64,000 bases of DNA, from positions 673,697-737,696 of the forward strand of contig MU001498.1 in the NCBI GenBank assembly GCA_010093485.1. The letters are read 5' to 3'. Positions within the stretch are counted from its first letter, which is position 1. Each line of letters opens with the position of its first letter. The notes beneath the pieces are model-generated. The model saw only the letters and a program-made list of their open reading frames with translations. It was not told the DNA's origin and did no database searches. The DNA comes from Karstenula rhodostoma CBS 690.94 (lineage: Eukaryota > Ascomycota > Dothideomycetes > Pleosporales > Didymosphaeriaceae). Of this stretch, positions 32,901-43,961 are shown one piece after another. The position numbers and the translations under genes are program-made.

Positions 32901-33303
32901 AATATTTCGACCCAGAGCAGTGGCGAGAGCACGGGCATCGCGACATACTCGACCCCATCGACCCCGTCGGCCCTCCCGAGGAGGAGTCTGCTCGCGATGC
33001 TATCCTGGGATTGAACAGCATCATCAGAAACGAATCTAGCTACCAGGAGGATGCATTCCTGCATGGGGTCCCCGATGAGTGGCTGCCTATCATGTGGGCC
33101 TTGCGTACTTCAGAGAATGTCCGTATGCAGCTGGTTACCGAGTAAGTGAAAAGGGGATCCTGGAAGTGGGGTTTGGAACTGATTGATGTAGGAACGGCGA
33201 GATATATGATCCGAATCATCCCGTGTGGGATGAGAATGGGGACGTGAGTGGTGCTGGGGCAACCGACGTGGCGGGGTCGGGTTCGCGAGACAAGAGTGGA
33301 TGA
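29987..33303 (+). CDS. MYND zinc-finger protein with an unrecognised N-terminal region
   Basis: Five exons (29987-30031, 30134-30469, 30568-32662, 32835-33141, 33192-33303) close in frame at 964 residues. Residues 1-175 (MTQQGFGYTSIYKGH, then GGFKNFVKDVHQHAKHYGYW, NIQHNEAIAFSLGFHAPEQL and a WHEEIILTWIAGNTDPYQ segment) are compact and His/Trp/Tyr-rich; I know no family for them. Residues ~175-720 are Pro/Ser/Thr/Gln-rich and disordered. A MYND finger spans 724-766 (CGKCKR, then CSGCKDVWYCGSSCQ and HAAAC); it has the C-X2-C, C-X2-C, YC-X3-C and H-X3-C pattern and usually binds proline-rich partners. A second Cys cluster (PCMICEG) and a C-terminal domain with LEEIRRRVEYFDPEQW follow. Intron 3 (172 bp) could hide an extra exon at about 32723-32834, but including it breaks the frame. 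A nuclear regulatory role is inference. Confidence 0.8.
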
Positions 33304-33532
33304 ATCAATGGCAAACTTCTTGGGTAGGTTACACATGGCTGGGTTCGATAGGTTTGAATTTGATCGCGTAGTCGTTCTCAGGGATAGGTGTATGAATGAG
33401 CTCGTAGCTTGGTACTAAACCGGACAAGGTAATTCACTCACTACGGGCTCCTCATTCGTAGTCTTGGCATACAGTCCATAGCAACATCGATTCAGCATGT
33501 ATGCTCGAGCATATCTATGAAGTCCTAGTGTA

Positions 33533-33580
33533 TGTTTGCTACGAGATGACAGCGTGTGTTTGCTACGAGATGACAGCGTG
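33533..33580. repeat. 24-bp perfect tandem duplication
   Basis: The unit TGTTTGCTACGAGATGACAG plus CGTG occurs at 33533-33556 and again at 33557-33580. It ends seven bases before the stop codon end of the convergent hydrolase gene, probably inside its 3' UTR. Confidence 0.92.
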
Positions 33581-33587
33581 CCGCAGT

Positions 33588-35046
33588 TCATAGGCGGCCA
33601 TTATCCTCGCTGCCCGAGGCAACAAGCGCATAAACCCCATCCACAAAGGCGTTGGACAGGTCTGCAGTCTTCTGATCTCCCGCCGGCAGAAGCTGCGTCA
33701 CGAACAATCCACACATGTCCGTCTTGCGATCAACGAACCACGTCAGCATCGGAAACCCAGCCCAAACCATCGTGCCCGCTTTCCTGCCTCCCTCGTGGTC
33801 ATCCGCGTCCAGCAGCAAACCCGCTAGCCCCCAGTTCTTGCGCACAGCCTTGTTCGTATGGCCCATCACGTTGTTAGCCGAACTGATCTGCATCAGCCCA
33901 TTCAAAGCATCAGCCTGCGTCTGGGTGAGCTGCGGCGCAAAGAACTCGTCCGCGAAGGAGGAAGGGATAAGAGACGCGTCGAGCACGCCGCGCAGCACCT
34001 TGATGTACTCCTCGCCCGTGGCGAAGAGGCCGTCGCCCCCGAAGCAGCCCTCGGGCTCGCTGCCCTCTTCGGTGAGATAGGCCACTTTCGCCAACTCCGG
34101 GTTCTCGGGCGCGGCGGCGACTCTGCCCCCGGCGCTCCGGTAGCTCATCGCCGCGAATCGCGCCTGCATGTCTGGCCGGCGGGACAGGTGGAACGTCATA
34201 TCCTTTATCCCGAGAGGCTCCCAGATGTGCGTCTTCAGGTAGTCTTCCAGTGTGCCGCCGGACACGCGCTCGACGAGGAGGCCCGCGTAGTCGATGCCCG
34301 GGCCGTACATCCAGCTTTCGCCCGGCTCGAAGGCGAGCGGGCTGTCGAAGCGCGAGGACACCGTGCCGCCGCGGAAGGGGTGCTTGGTGTTGGTTTTCGC
34401 CCATGAGGTGAGCAGGGGACTCAACGGGTCGTAGACGAGGCCTGAGGTGTGCGTGAGGAGGTGGCGCAGGGTGAGGGGTTTAGTGCGGGGTGTCTCGGGG
34501 AGTGGGGCGTCTTCGCGTGGCGGGAGGAGGATGGGCTTGGAGGCGAGCTCTGGGAGGTGCGTGGGGATGAGGTCAGGGTCGTCGAGGGAGAGGTTGTTGG
34601 ATGAGGCGAGGTGGAGCGCTGCGAGGGAGACTAGCAGTTTGGTGCAGGATGCTGGGGCGGATATCTGGGTTAGTCTGGCATGATGTGGGGGGGTTCATGG
34701 CATCTCGTACTGTGAGCTTTGTCAGATGGGGGGTTTGGGATGGCTCAAGGACGGCAGGTGCCAGACGTACCCTATCCACGTGACTGTGTCGAGCTGGAAA
34801 GGCTTGTCCTCGCCGATAGCGGCTTTGCCGAAGGACTTTGCATAAGTGAATGAGCCTGCAACATAGGTCAGCAATGATTATTCTTACGAAACGAAGTAAA
34901 GTCGCGACCAGGGTTCTATTCTCTGTTGTGCAATGAGTGTTTTGAAGACGCTCACCATCGCGGTTCGTAGCCAACAACGCACAACCAGCAATATCAAGGT
35001 CTGTGCAGGCCTTCTCAATGACCTTTTCGAACTCGTGGGATGCCAT
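33588..35046 (-). pseudogene. Beta-lactamase-fold serine hydrolase (PF00144; EstB/LovD-like) with a one-base frame break
   Basis: Exons 35046-34956, 34855-34771 and 34651-33588 carry clear family features. Exon 2 reads AKSFGKAAIGEDKPFQLDTV. Exon 3 opens with SCTK (the SxxK nucleophile and base, near residue 60), then LRHLLTHTSGL, the YGPGIDYAG tyrosine motif and KAGTMVWAGFPMLTWF. The summed exon length is 1240, one more than a multiple of three. The junction should read WIASCTKLL, but the donor is preceded by GGG (34770-34772 on plus) where GG would fit. Removing one base gives 412 residues, the usual size. It is either a pseudogene or a sequencing error at that run. The intact enzyme would be a cytosolic esterase or acyltransferase; LovD-like members act in polyketide clusters, others in detoxification. 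Confidence 0.82.
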
Positions 35047-36197
35047 CGTGCTACTAACGATGGTGTCTTGCTAGCGTTGATCGGTCACAGACTGCGTACT
35101 CAACACTTAGCGTCGACAATCGAATGCGCGAAGGCAGTGGGAGTTCAAGTTGCAAGGAGACCTAGTTCGGTATTTATTCTCGCGGTAGACGGGCGGCCGG
35201 CTCTGTAGAAGAGCGGCGCGCTGCTGAAGTATAGGTGACGGTTGCGTTGGCGCGTCTTCTCGGACTAGATGATGTTAGTGCCACTTAGTGGGCAGGCAGC
35301 AGCGCACGCACGAATATTTCTTGAATCCTTCAAATCCTTTAACCCCTTCAAATCCTTTAACCCCTTCGAACCTCGATGAACGCACAAACCGATTCGACAC
35401 TCTTCATATACGACTTCAACTGGTTTTTATCAAGTAGTAACAAAGAAGATTGAAGGTACGGTTTTACGTATAGATAGGCTTGGCAACATTTTATACCCTC
35501 CTCCGTCACAATGAGTCGGCCCCCGGAAGTATATGTGGGGGTAGCGCACGTTTGGTTGGCACTTGCAGCGGGTCCCATGTACTAGACACGTCAACGTGGG
35601 GCAAGACGTGACATGTGGGGATCCCGGAGTCGTGGAAGACAACAGGGAGGCGCCCGCGAGGAGGAGGGAGTGTTGGGGTGATCGGTGGGGTGAGTCACGT
35701 GTGACCGTGGCTCTGGGATTATCGTCGCCTCAACCATCCCAACAGGCAAGACGTGAGGACGAATTGTAGGGCGTGTTACAAATCCACGTGTACATTCCGA
35801 AGCCGTTATTAGGCATTTTGCACATGAACAACATTGTGCAATTCGAGAGGGAACTCGTGAGATCCATTGTCGCGAGGAAACAATTATCTACAAACGCAAA
35901 ACCTCTCAAACTGCTGCATCTTCGGCTTCGATGCCGCCGGGCACACCTACCCTGTCATTCGAGTGCCGAAGTGTATACGCTGGGTATCTTGAAGCGCACT
36001 TGACATGAAACGTGACCTGTTCGAACCGTTTGAAATACGATGCTGTCATGATTTTTGTGATTGTTGACACGAATCACAAAGTGGCGTCCCGTAAAGCGAT
36101 CGACAAAAATATGGACTGCCGCCTAAAAGTAACACAAAATGAAGCGTTGTAAGTGGATAAAAGAAGTTAGGTAAGTAAACAAGGCTTGGCGATGCTA
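35047..36197. other. Intergenic region, 1.15 kb
   Basis: It lies between the hydrolase 5' end and the 3' end of the SGNH/FG-GAP gene. The small frames have no motif. An 18-bp repeat lies at 35327-35362. Confidence 0.45.
35327..35362. repeat. 18-bp tandem repeat, two copies plus a partial third
   Basis: The unit CCTTCAAATCCTTTAACC occurs twice back to back and is followed by a partial CCTTCGAACC copy. It lies upstream of the hydrolase gene. Confidence 0.9.
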
Positions 36198-39083
36198 TCA
36201 TGCCGATGCCTTCCTACTGGGAACTGTAGGTAGAGGCAGAGCCGATGTGTCGTCGTCGCCACCTCCTTTGCAAGGCCGGTTGAAATATGTGTATGCAATA
36301 TCCGTCGCGGGCAGGTTTTGTACGAAGTCGACGCGCTTTGTGTCATTGCTCTGGCCGAAAGGTTAGTAGCTGCAGTCTCACGCAATACCGGGTAAAACTG
36401 ACCATTCTAGCGAAGAACATGTTTGCACCGCGGTCCACACCGTCCATCCACACTCCTTGCTGTTCAACCCAGGTGAAGGAGCTGTCTCCAGTACCAAAGG
36501 CTGACTGGGCCTTTTTCTGTCCTTGGTTGGTGTACACAGATACCTTGCCGGTGAATTTGTCGACAGCTAAGTAATCAGCTTTTCCGTCGTTGTTGACATC
36601 AGCGAATCGATGTTCTGCTCGGTCTTTGCCAATGCTGTACTTGATCTGGCCAACGTTCGAGAAGCCCTTCTCCGTGTTGAGAATGGCGCTTGTAGTGCCT
36701 TGCGGGTCAAGGCAGAGGTAGTCGACGCGACCGTCACCGTCCACGTCTGCGAATCTAACTCCTAGATCATAGCGAGAGACACCCCATCCCTGGTTGCAAT
36801 TCCCTGCGAGGGCTTGGCCTTTGTAGGAGAACGTGGGAGATACTTTGCCTATCTCCCAGGTGTTCTGCCACCAATCAACTGCCCCAGACTTCTTGTCGAC
36901 GGCCAAGATGTCACAGAGACCATCGCCGTTCCAATCACCAAAGTGGATGCCCTTGCGATCGCGGCCAACGTTGAAGATCTCGTTGTGCCCTTTCCAGTTC
37001 GGAAGGTCGCCGGTGTTCTCATAGAGGTTGACGTTGCCAGCCTCGTAGACCCAGAGGTAGTCGTCGTGACCTCTACCAAACATGTCGCAGTAGTACACGC
37101 CGTCCTATAATTGGTCAGAAAATATCCTGGTCGAGCATCAACGGAGATGACTTACGCCCTTGACTTTCTTGCCACCCGATCCAGTGTTCTTGTAGACCTC
37201 GAAGTCGTACGTATGTTTCCATCCTTGGCTGTCCTTGACATTGGTCTCCTTCAGGACAACGTAGTCAGCTCTGCCAGATCCATAGAGTCTGCCAAACTTG
37301 AAGTAATCCGCAGTTCTATCAGCAGAACCTCCAGCGTGGGCTGAAGCAGCTTCGATCCAATGAGGCTTCAAGCCTGCACCATCCTCCTTCGTTCCGCGTT
37401 GGTTGATGAAGATTCTGGTTCTACCGATGGAAGAGATGGAGACTATGTCTGACCTGAAGTCGCCGTTGATGTCGACCAGACGAATACTAGCTACGTCTCC
37501 CAAATCTGATGAGTCAAACACGACGCCTCCTCCGGCCATTGGTTCCCAGACCGGGACATCGCCTGTGCCACCATTGCGCCAGCAGTACAAGGAACCTGTG
37601 CCCTTGATGACACAGTAGTCAAGTCGACCGTCACCGTCGATGTCGCCAACTCGTACGGATTCTTGTGTCCCTTCCGCGTTCTTGACGTTGTCAAGGTAAA
37701 CGAAGTTTGGAGGGTTACCGCCCTTGTTGATAGATACGTACATGTTGCCCTCCTGTACCAATTGTTAATCAGCGTCCTTGAACGAGAGTTCGAAATCGAA
37801 ATTCTTACCGGACCAATGCAGATAAGGTCATCCAAGCCATCGTTGTTAACGTCTCCCCAGCGCGCACCGCGGTTATTGCAATGCATCTTCGGATCGAATG
37901 TCGTCCAGCTAGAGGCAAAACTTCCCCCATTGTTCTGTTTAAACGAAAAGAGTGGAATACCAGTGTCTGCAACGGGGTGTATAGAGTCAGTAATGCGGAT
38001 GAGTTCGTCAGTCTCCTGGCCGCGATCACCACCGTCGTTAACGATGTGCGCGAAATGGTAATTCTTGACCCATTGTCCCTTGGTCGCGGAATTGCTATTC
38101 TCGTGCAAAGAGTCGGACGCCACAAATCCTATATACTGCGAAGCGTGAGTGTAGGAGCCATCGTCCGCCCCACTGCCACGTTGTGTCAGGGTAGCCTCGC
38201 TGAAACTGGCTGGTGAGGTATCGCAGTCATAGACGTCATCTGGTTTTCCAGTATTGATCGGATCTTTTATCCAGCCTTTGTTATTTGCTGCTACGAAGGC
38301 CTGGTCCCAAACCGCAGCCATTTTCTTGTAACCCGCATCAGTTGGATGCGTACCGTCTGGGAGATCTGACAGGAGGATGAAGCCCGTGCTCATGTCGGCA
38401 AGTTGCACTTTTTTCCCTGCAGATTGATACGAAGAGACAAGGCTACGATACCCAGCGTTGATAGTGTTCACGTAACTGCTCGCAGCATTGCCATTCGGAA
38501 GCAGTGTCGATAAGATAATGGTCACATCGTTGGCCTTGGTAAGGATGTCATCGATGATTTCTTTCATGCGACCCTGAGCTCCTTGTGCGAAAGAGGCACC
38601 GCCGTTCTGATCAGCCCGTATCGCATCGTTCGTACCAGCATTGATCAAAACGAGATTAGGCTTTTGGTTAATGGCACAGGCGACCTTGGCCGCAACTTCG
38701 GAGATGAGGAAGCCGCGGTGGCCTTCGTGCTGCTTGTCTCTCATCTGTCCGGAAGACACACATCCGATCATGTTGACATTGTAGCCACGCGACCTGAGCT
38801 GGTCTCTGAGTGGCTTTCGGTACCCATTGTGCGACACGTCATTAGTGGTTTGGCCGTCGCCCCGCTGGCCATCAGTGATAGACGCTCCGAGGGGCATTAT
38901 TCGCAGCCATTTCCCCGCGCGTGGCAGCAACTGATTATGGTTCCATTGCGAAAAGTGCTCGAGGTCGTCGACGCTGTGGCGGTTGACGTGCTGGAAGGGA
39001 TATGGACTCGCAACAACGTTCCCGAAAACGTAGAGCTGTATTAATAGAAAAAAAAGATTACGAATAGAGGTAAAGCGGGCCAT
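36198..39083 (-). CDS. Secreted SGNH/GDSL-type hydrolase with C-terminal FG-GAP/VCBS repeats
   Basis: Four exons (39083-37809, 37752-37156, 37104-36403, 36350-36198) give 908 residues. Residues 1-25 are a signal peptide (core NLFFLLIQLYVFG, then VVAS). The SGNH domain spans ~58-270: block I is PLGASITDG (catalytic Ser69, with GAS replacing the usual GDS), block III is NAGTND (148-153) and block V is DGTHPTD (Asp243/His246). From ~400 onward at least six Ca2+-binding FG-GAP-type motifs occur (GDVNNDGLDD, GDIDGDGRLD, DINGDFRSD, GDWNGDGLCD, ADVDGDGRVD, ADVNNDGKAD), predicting a beta-propeller. It should be an extracellular esterase or deacetylase acting on polysaccharide or lipid, with the propeller for binding. 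The last exon encodes 50 residues ending SRKASA and is supported by a CTAAC branch. Confidence 0.93.
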
Positions 39084-39939
39084 TATAAGGAGTGATGGCC
39101 GATGCAGTATGAAAGAATTCCCCTAAGGAAAGATGGAGATGGATAAGTGCTGGAGCGCACTTTGTGAAAGATAGGACGAACCACTCGACGAACAGACGAA
39201 GGTTGGGTAGACAAGGCTCCTACACATATATCGTGGGTCTGACCGGATGTCCGCTCGTTTGCACGTCAACCCTGAACGATGCGTCAGGAAATGATAACGC
39301 TAATCTCAATATTGGCCATGACGCATAGGTCTATTGTCTGCAACGGCCCACGTGTTGGCATGAATACGGACAAGAAAGAGTGGAAGAAGAAGCTAACGGG
39401 CCCGAGTAATATAAACCTGCTCCGGTGAGCATCAGCGAGGCGAGGGCTGCACACCGATTTTACCTGGGCCGCTTCATGGCTGGACGCGGGTCCGACCCGT
39501 GGCGCTCGTTCCATTAGCCTAAAATAGGCATAGTTCAGGAACGGACATCCTCTTACCCGATTCGGTGGACGGCCCGCGCACAAGGCTGAACCCTTGCAGG
39601 GGTGTCGGCAGCACTGATTGATGGAATCCATCCCACGATAGGGGGATGGTGTGCGGCGTAAGGCTGTGCTGGAGGGCTCGAACGCTCGAAGCAATCTATC
39701 CGAACGGTAATCGTCATTTCAGTCGAATTGCGACCCGAGTTATTTCTGTTGCGAGCATCTCTTGTCATGTGTACTGTACATGTGCTGTCTTGTGATATTG
39801 GATCGTTGGGTGGCGCCGTGTGCCTCCAACAATGGTAAGCCGGCTTTGTGTTGTGGAAGATGCAGGGGCAAGAGGCCCGTATCTGCAGGATGATCTTTGA
39901 GATTTCGAGGACGACAGAAAGGCGCCGCATCTAATAACT
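39084..39939. other. Intergenic region
   Basis: This stretch lies upstream of the secreted hydrolase and downstream of the MFS relic. The overlapping minus frames at 39284-39930 show no motif beyond the relic's tail. Confidence 0.45.
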
Positions 39940-40560
39940 CCTCCCGTCCAGGTCACCAAAGATATTGGCGCTAGCCCCACCGCAATGAACGCTAGCAAGC
40001 TACTCGCCCATGGCGTGACCAAACGCACGTACATCTGTCTCGGGACCAATCTTGCGCACGACTGCGCCGTGCAAGTTGTTTATCCAAGGTGAGCGTGCCG
40101 TCGCAAGAGCCATACCAACCCCCAATGCCACCGAAAAATAACCCAGACTTTGACTTGGCTCCAGTTCCAGCCCTGTTGAAAAGCGACCGGGTATGCTATA
40201 AAGTCCAGTGCCCCAGATGAACGCAGAGTAAAGGCCGAGCGTGAACAAAATAGCTTCTGTGGAGAGCACGATCTGGGGACGTGTCAGGTCCTTCGCGTAT
40301 CGTTCCTTGAACGACTTCCGGGCAAGCGTAATCCTCGCTCGTTCTTTCTTCCAACGAAGGAGGACCATAACGTACGTTTCTGGTGGGATGAAAAGCACCA
40401 CGGTATGCACAGCGCCGGAGACAATGGCCACAATCCAGCAGTGCCGCCTCCAGCTGAGGTGCTCCTCCACATAGCCTCCTACCACTGGAGCAAACACGGG
40501 CCATAACGAACTTTCTGTCGTGAACAGTGCAAACGGGACCGGTCTTTGCCTCTGTCGCTA
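39940..40560 (-). pseudogene. Relic of an MFS drug:H+ antiporter (DHA1-like)
   Basis: Minus-strand sequence from about 40540 to 40050 reads FAPVVGGYVEEHLSWR, WIVAIVSGAVHTVVLFIPPE, RPQIVLSTEAILFTLGLYSA and GYFSVALGVGMALA. These match TM5-TM8 of DHA1-type multidrug or polyamine transporters. It then jumps, with a frame change near 40050, straight to TPWASSLLAFIAVGLAPI, which is the last TM of the same family. The TM9-TM11 region (~100 codons) is missing, and no TM1-TM4 is found upstream. A minus frame at 40638-40826 might be a remnant of the hydrophilic N-terminus. It cannot be functional as it stands. Confidence 0.75.
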
Positions 40561-41359
40561 GATGTCTGCCAGGCTACCGCCACTATTCGTAACGGAAGGA
40601 TATTTGCGGTCATAAGTACAATTATAAGAATCCCTGACTACGTCTTGATTGCGGGCCAAGTCGTTGGGAGTTCGTCGGATTCGAGCTGTATGGCAGCGTA
40701 CGTGGATGGTTGCTCGCTCGCCGTCCCGATGGTTGCATTTTTCTCTAGATCTTTCTCTCTACCCTGGTCGGATGCTTGAGTGGGTTGCCGCATGAGGAGT
40801 AAACCTTTTCTGAGAAGACAAAACATACATGGAGAGATTAAAGGACTGAACAGCAGTTTCTACCTCTTTTGATGTAAACGCGCAAAAAATATGCGAGCAC
40901 GTATAAGCGCATATTGACGATGAGCCATAGCCTATTCCAGAACATATTCTCTTGAGACCGCCCTTTCGCATAGTATTGCTGCTCCAAAGAACAGGAAGTT
41001 AAACACGTGATCTTATGACTACTAATCAGATAATATCGTATGTAACTCTCGGGTTATTGGTAGTGCGCAAGCGAAAGATGAGCGCAGCCAAAAGCCAGGG
41101 AGTAAGTCCGACCCGCTCTACGATCAACTCCGGACTCCGATGCAACAACTTCACGAGGTGCGGTGCACACGGCGTTGGCGAAATATCGCGAAGCATGCCT
41201 TGAACATTCCAGAAGCCGGTGTGCGATTAATCAAAGTGCGTTGACGATTGACCTAACACATCGGTTCACGATGGATTGCTCGAAACAGTCGGGGCTGGCG
41301 TAGGACTCGCTGGCCACTGTAAAGAGTGTTTCCACCTGCCTTACAAACGTGGAGGACCT
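40561..41359. other. Intergenic region
   Basis: It lies between the MFS relic and the 3' end of the Zn2Cys6 factor. The minus frame at 40638-40826 may belong to the relic. Otherwise nothing is seen. Confidence 0.4.
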
Positions 41360-43961
41360 TCAGCTGGTCCATGTTGTTGCGTAACCTCCATCTATTGGGA
41401 AATCTATTGGCTCACTGCTAAAATTGATCGGGTCACCCCAAAAGCCCTGTTCGGCGTTAGCTCCGCTTTTGCGTGAAACAAGTACACTCACGAAGTCGAA
41501 CTCGGGCAATGCGCCATTCGTCTGCGTATCGCCGATGATGTTGTCAAAATTGAAATCATTGAAATAGATTTCCGGCGGGTCAACCGTCTGCATTGGCTGC
41601 AACACCTGGGACGGCTGTGGCTCAAGAGATGGTGCCATGATTGGCTGAGGCGGCTCTTGTTTCGGAAATGAAGTTGGGTTTTGGGGATACATTGCTAATC
41701 CGTTCAGAGGGAGGGATGTCGTCGCCCGTGAGGTATTGTTATAGGGAAGGGGGGAGGCTTCCAATTGACTTGACTGTGTGCTTCCCTGCTCGCTAACGAG
41801 CTTATCGATCATGCTCTTGACTGCTTGCCATGGTCGGGCATGGTTCTGCTCTCTGAGCAGTCTGGATAGTTGAAGCGCTCGAATAGCTCGATATCGATTT
41901 GGAGCGTCGAAGAGAGGGTTGCGTAGCTCGGAGAGGACGTGCCTAATTGCAGACGAACATTAGCAGAGTCATGTGTGCTTGGTATCAGAACGTACATGAT
42001 TGCTTGGAACGCAGCATGGCCCCCTAATTGCATTAGTTCCATCGAGTAAACCCAGATAGGACCCAGTACCTATATGCCATTGAAATCGCGCTGCGTCCAC
42101 GTCTGCCGAAGCACCATTCAGTGTCTCGATCATGTTAACAGATTTCTCGAAGATGCTGCAGAAAGGCTTTAGCAGTTTGACTAGATTGTGACGGTGTTTT
42201 CATAGTACTCACGATTTTCGAACATCGATCGAAAAGACTACGTCTCGGAAAGCGCGCGGCATTCGAAGCCAGAACAGCACGTAGCACCTCCACTCTATTA
42301 TCGTTGCCAGACTGAGAGATAATCTCTGTATGGGAACATCTGTACTAGCGAATCGCAGGAACTTCCGGTAATTATTTTCATGCATCTCCTCGACCATGTT
42401 CTGGATCTGTTGATATATAGTTTGCAATTCCATAGCTGGATCGGGCCCAGATGTACCATGCAATCCCGACTCAAGCATGCGTCGCTCTAAACGATAAGTG
42501 CTTTTGATGATTCGTCTCGATGCTCTCGAGCCAACGAAGCGGATCAATTGGTAGGTCATGGATGTCCACCGTTCTTCATTGTATGGAGTAGCTCCGGGGC
42601 TCTGGCCTTCAATTAGTTCTTCATCCTCGATGTTGCGAGGTAGCAGGGTGGTGTAATCATCTTCAGATATGCTTGGCTCCTGCCCTTTAGCTTCAGCAGC
42701 TCTGAATTCAAGAGAGCAGATCTGATGCCAGGCCCTTCGTCGGAGTTCGACAGTAACCACATCAAATGTGCCAGCGGGAAACAAAGATGGATCTCGATGC
42801 AAACCTTGATTCAGAGCTATCCGTATGGCGATCCCGAGGAGCGCCCACGCTTTGCCTATGTCACTTTAGCAACGCGCGCACGTTTACTGATAGGGTTTGA
42901 CGTACCTATGTCTTCTTCTCTCGTGATACACGTCAACCAGATGACAAAGGCCTGAAGAAGTTCCAGGCTTGGACTGGTGAGATAATTACCACGAGCTAGG
43001 CTGATTTCAATGCCCAGCTCATATTTCGCCATAAGCTCTTCTTTTGACTCCCCGAACCTACTCTCAACCAGTGCAGGTGGCAACGAGTTGATTGCTGAAT
43101 AAAATATAGCGAATACAAGCGCATGTACGTTCTGAACATACGCCGGTAATTTGTTTATTAAGCTTGGCCTATGTGTGATCCTGATCACCGGATCGACGTT
43201 TGCAAAGTATATGTCGAGAAGTGCGTCGCGCTGCTCCTGGGTATCGGGCATCAGCGCTTCGAGCGAAACGCCACTTCTCGCCCGGCCAAGTCCGATAGCA
43301 TGAATGAGGTTGTTCTGGGTCGGACCGTCTGAGTTCTCATCCGTTTTGTCGCCCAAAAGTGCTTTGATGTCTTGGATCTAGAGACGCAGTCAGAACCGTT
43401 CTGAAGAGAAGCAAGGTTATCGTTTACCTCATCAGCCAGAAGAGCATAGTGTAAAGATGACACAAACTTGCTTTGCCCGCCGTCAAGAAGGAGCGTCCCA
43501 TCGTGGTTATCCGAAGATATGCCGGCTCCCTGTGAGGTTTGGCTAGTTGCTGAGGGTGAAAGTTCCGAGTCATGGCCATGCTCTTCATGGCGGATATAAC
43601 GCGGCAGCGACTGCTGCGGCGACGGGTTTCCGGACACTGCCTTTTCTAGGAGTGACTCAAGTCGATCCAAACGTGCTTGTACATCGCAAGTTCTCGACAG
43701 CTTGCCAGTACCGGCAGAAGCCGGTTTTGAGATTCGGGTTCCACCTGACCCTACAGCCGAGCCGAGCATCTGGTCGGAAGCGTAGGTACAGACATGATTG
43801 CCGCGCGTGCATGCTCCGCAGACTGGGTGAACATGGTCACATTTGACTTTCCTTCTCCTGCACGTGAGACAAGATGAGATAATGCGCTGTCGACCTCCAG
43901 GATGTTTTGATGCCGTGCCCGGAGATTGCGGTGTTGAGCTCGGTCGCGGTGAATCCGGCAT
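41360..43961 (-). CDS. Zn2Cys6 fungal-specific transcription factor
   Basis: Seven exons (43961-43428, 43377-42906, 42855-42213, 42155-42070, 42023-41996, 41942-41492, 41446-41360) close at 588 residues; every phase matches. The binuclear cluster has Cys31, 34, 41, 48, 51 and 58 (CLTCRRRKVKCDHVHPVCGA and onward; spacing X2-X6-X6-X2-X6), followed by a linker and a short coiled coil (ARLDRLESLLEKAV) for dimerisation. Residues ~235-420 fit the fungal_trans middle homology region (LLDIYFANVDPVIRITHRPS, then GKAWALLGIAIRIALNQGLH). The Gln/Pro/Asn-rich C-terminus may be an activation domain. It is a nuclear regulator. Its neighbours (SDR at 45377, MFS and P450 relics) suggest a pathway-specific activator of a cluster now partly lost. 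Confidence 0.92.
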
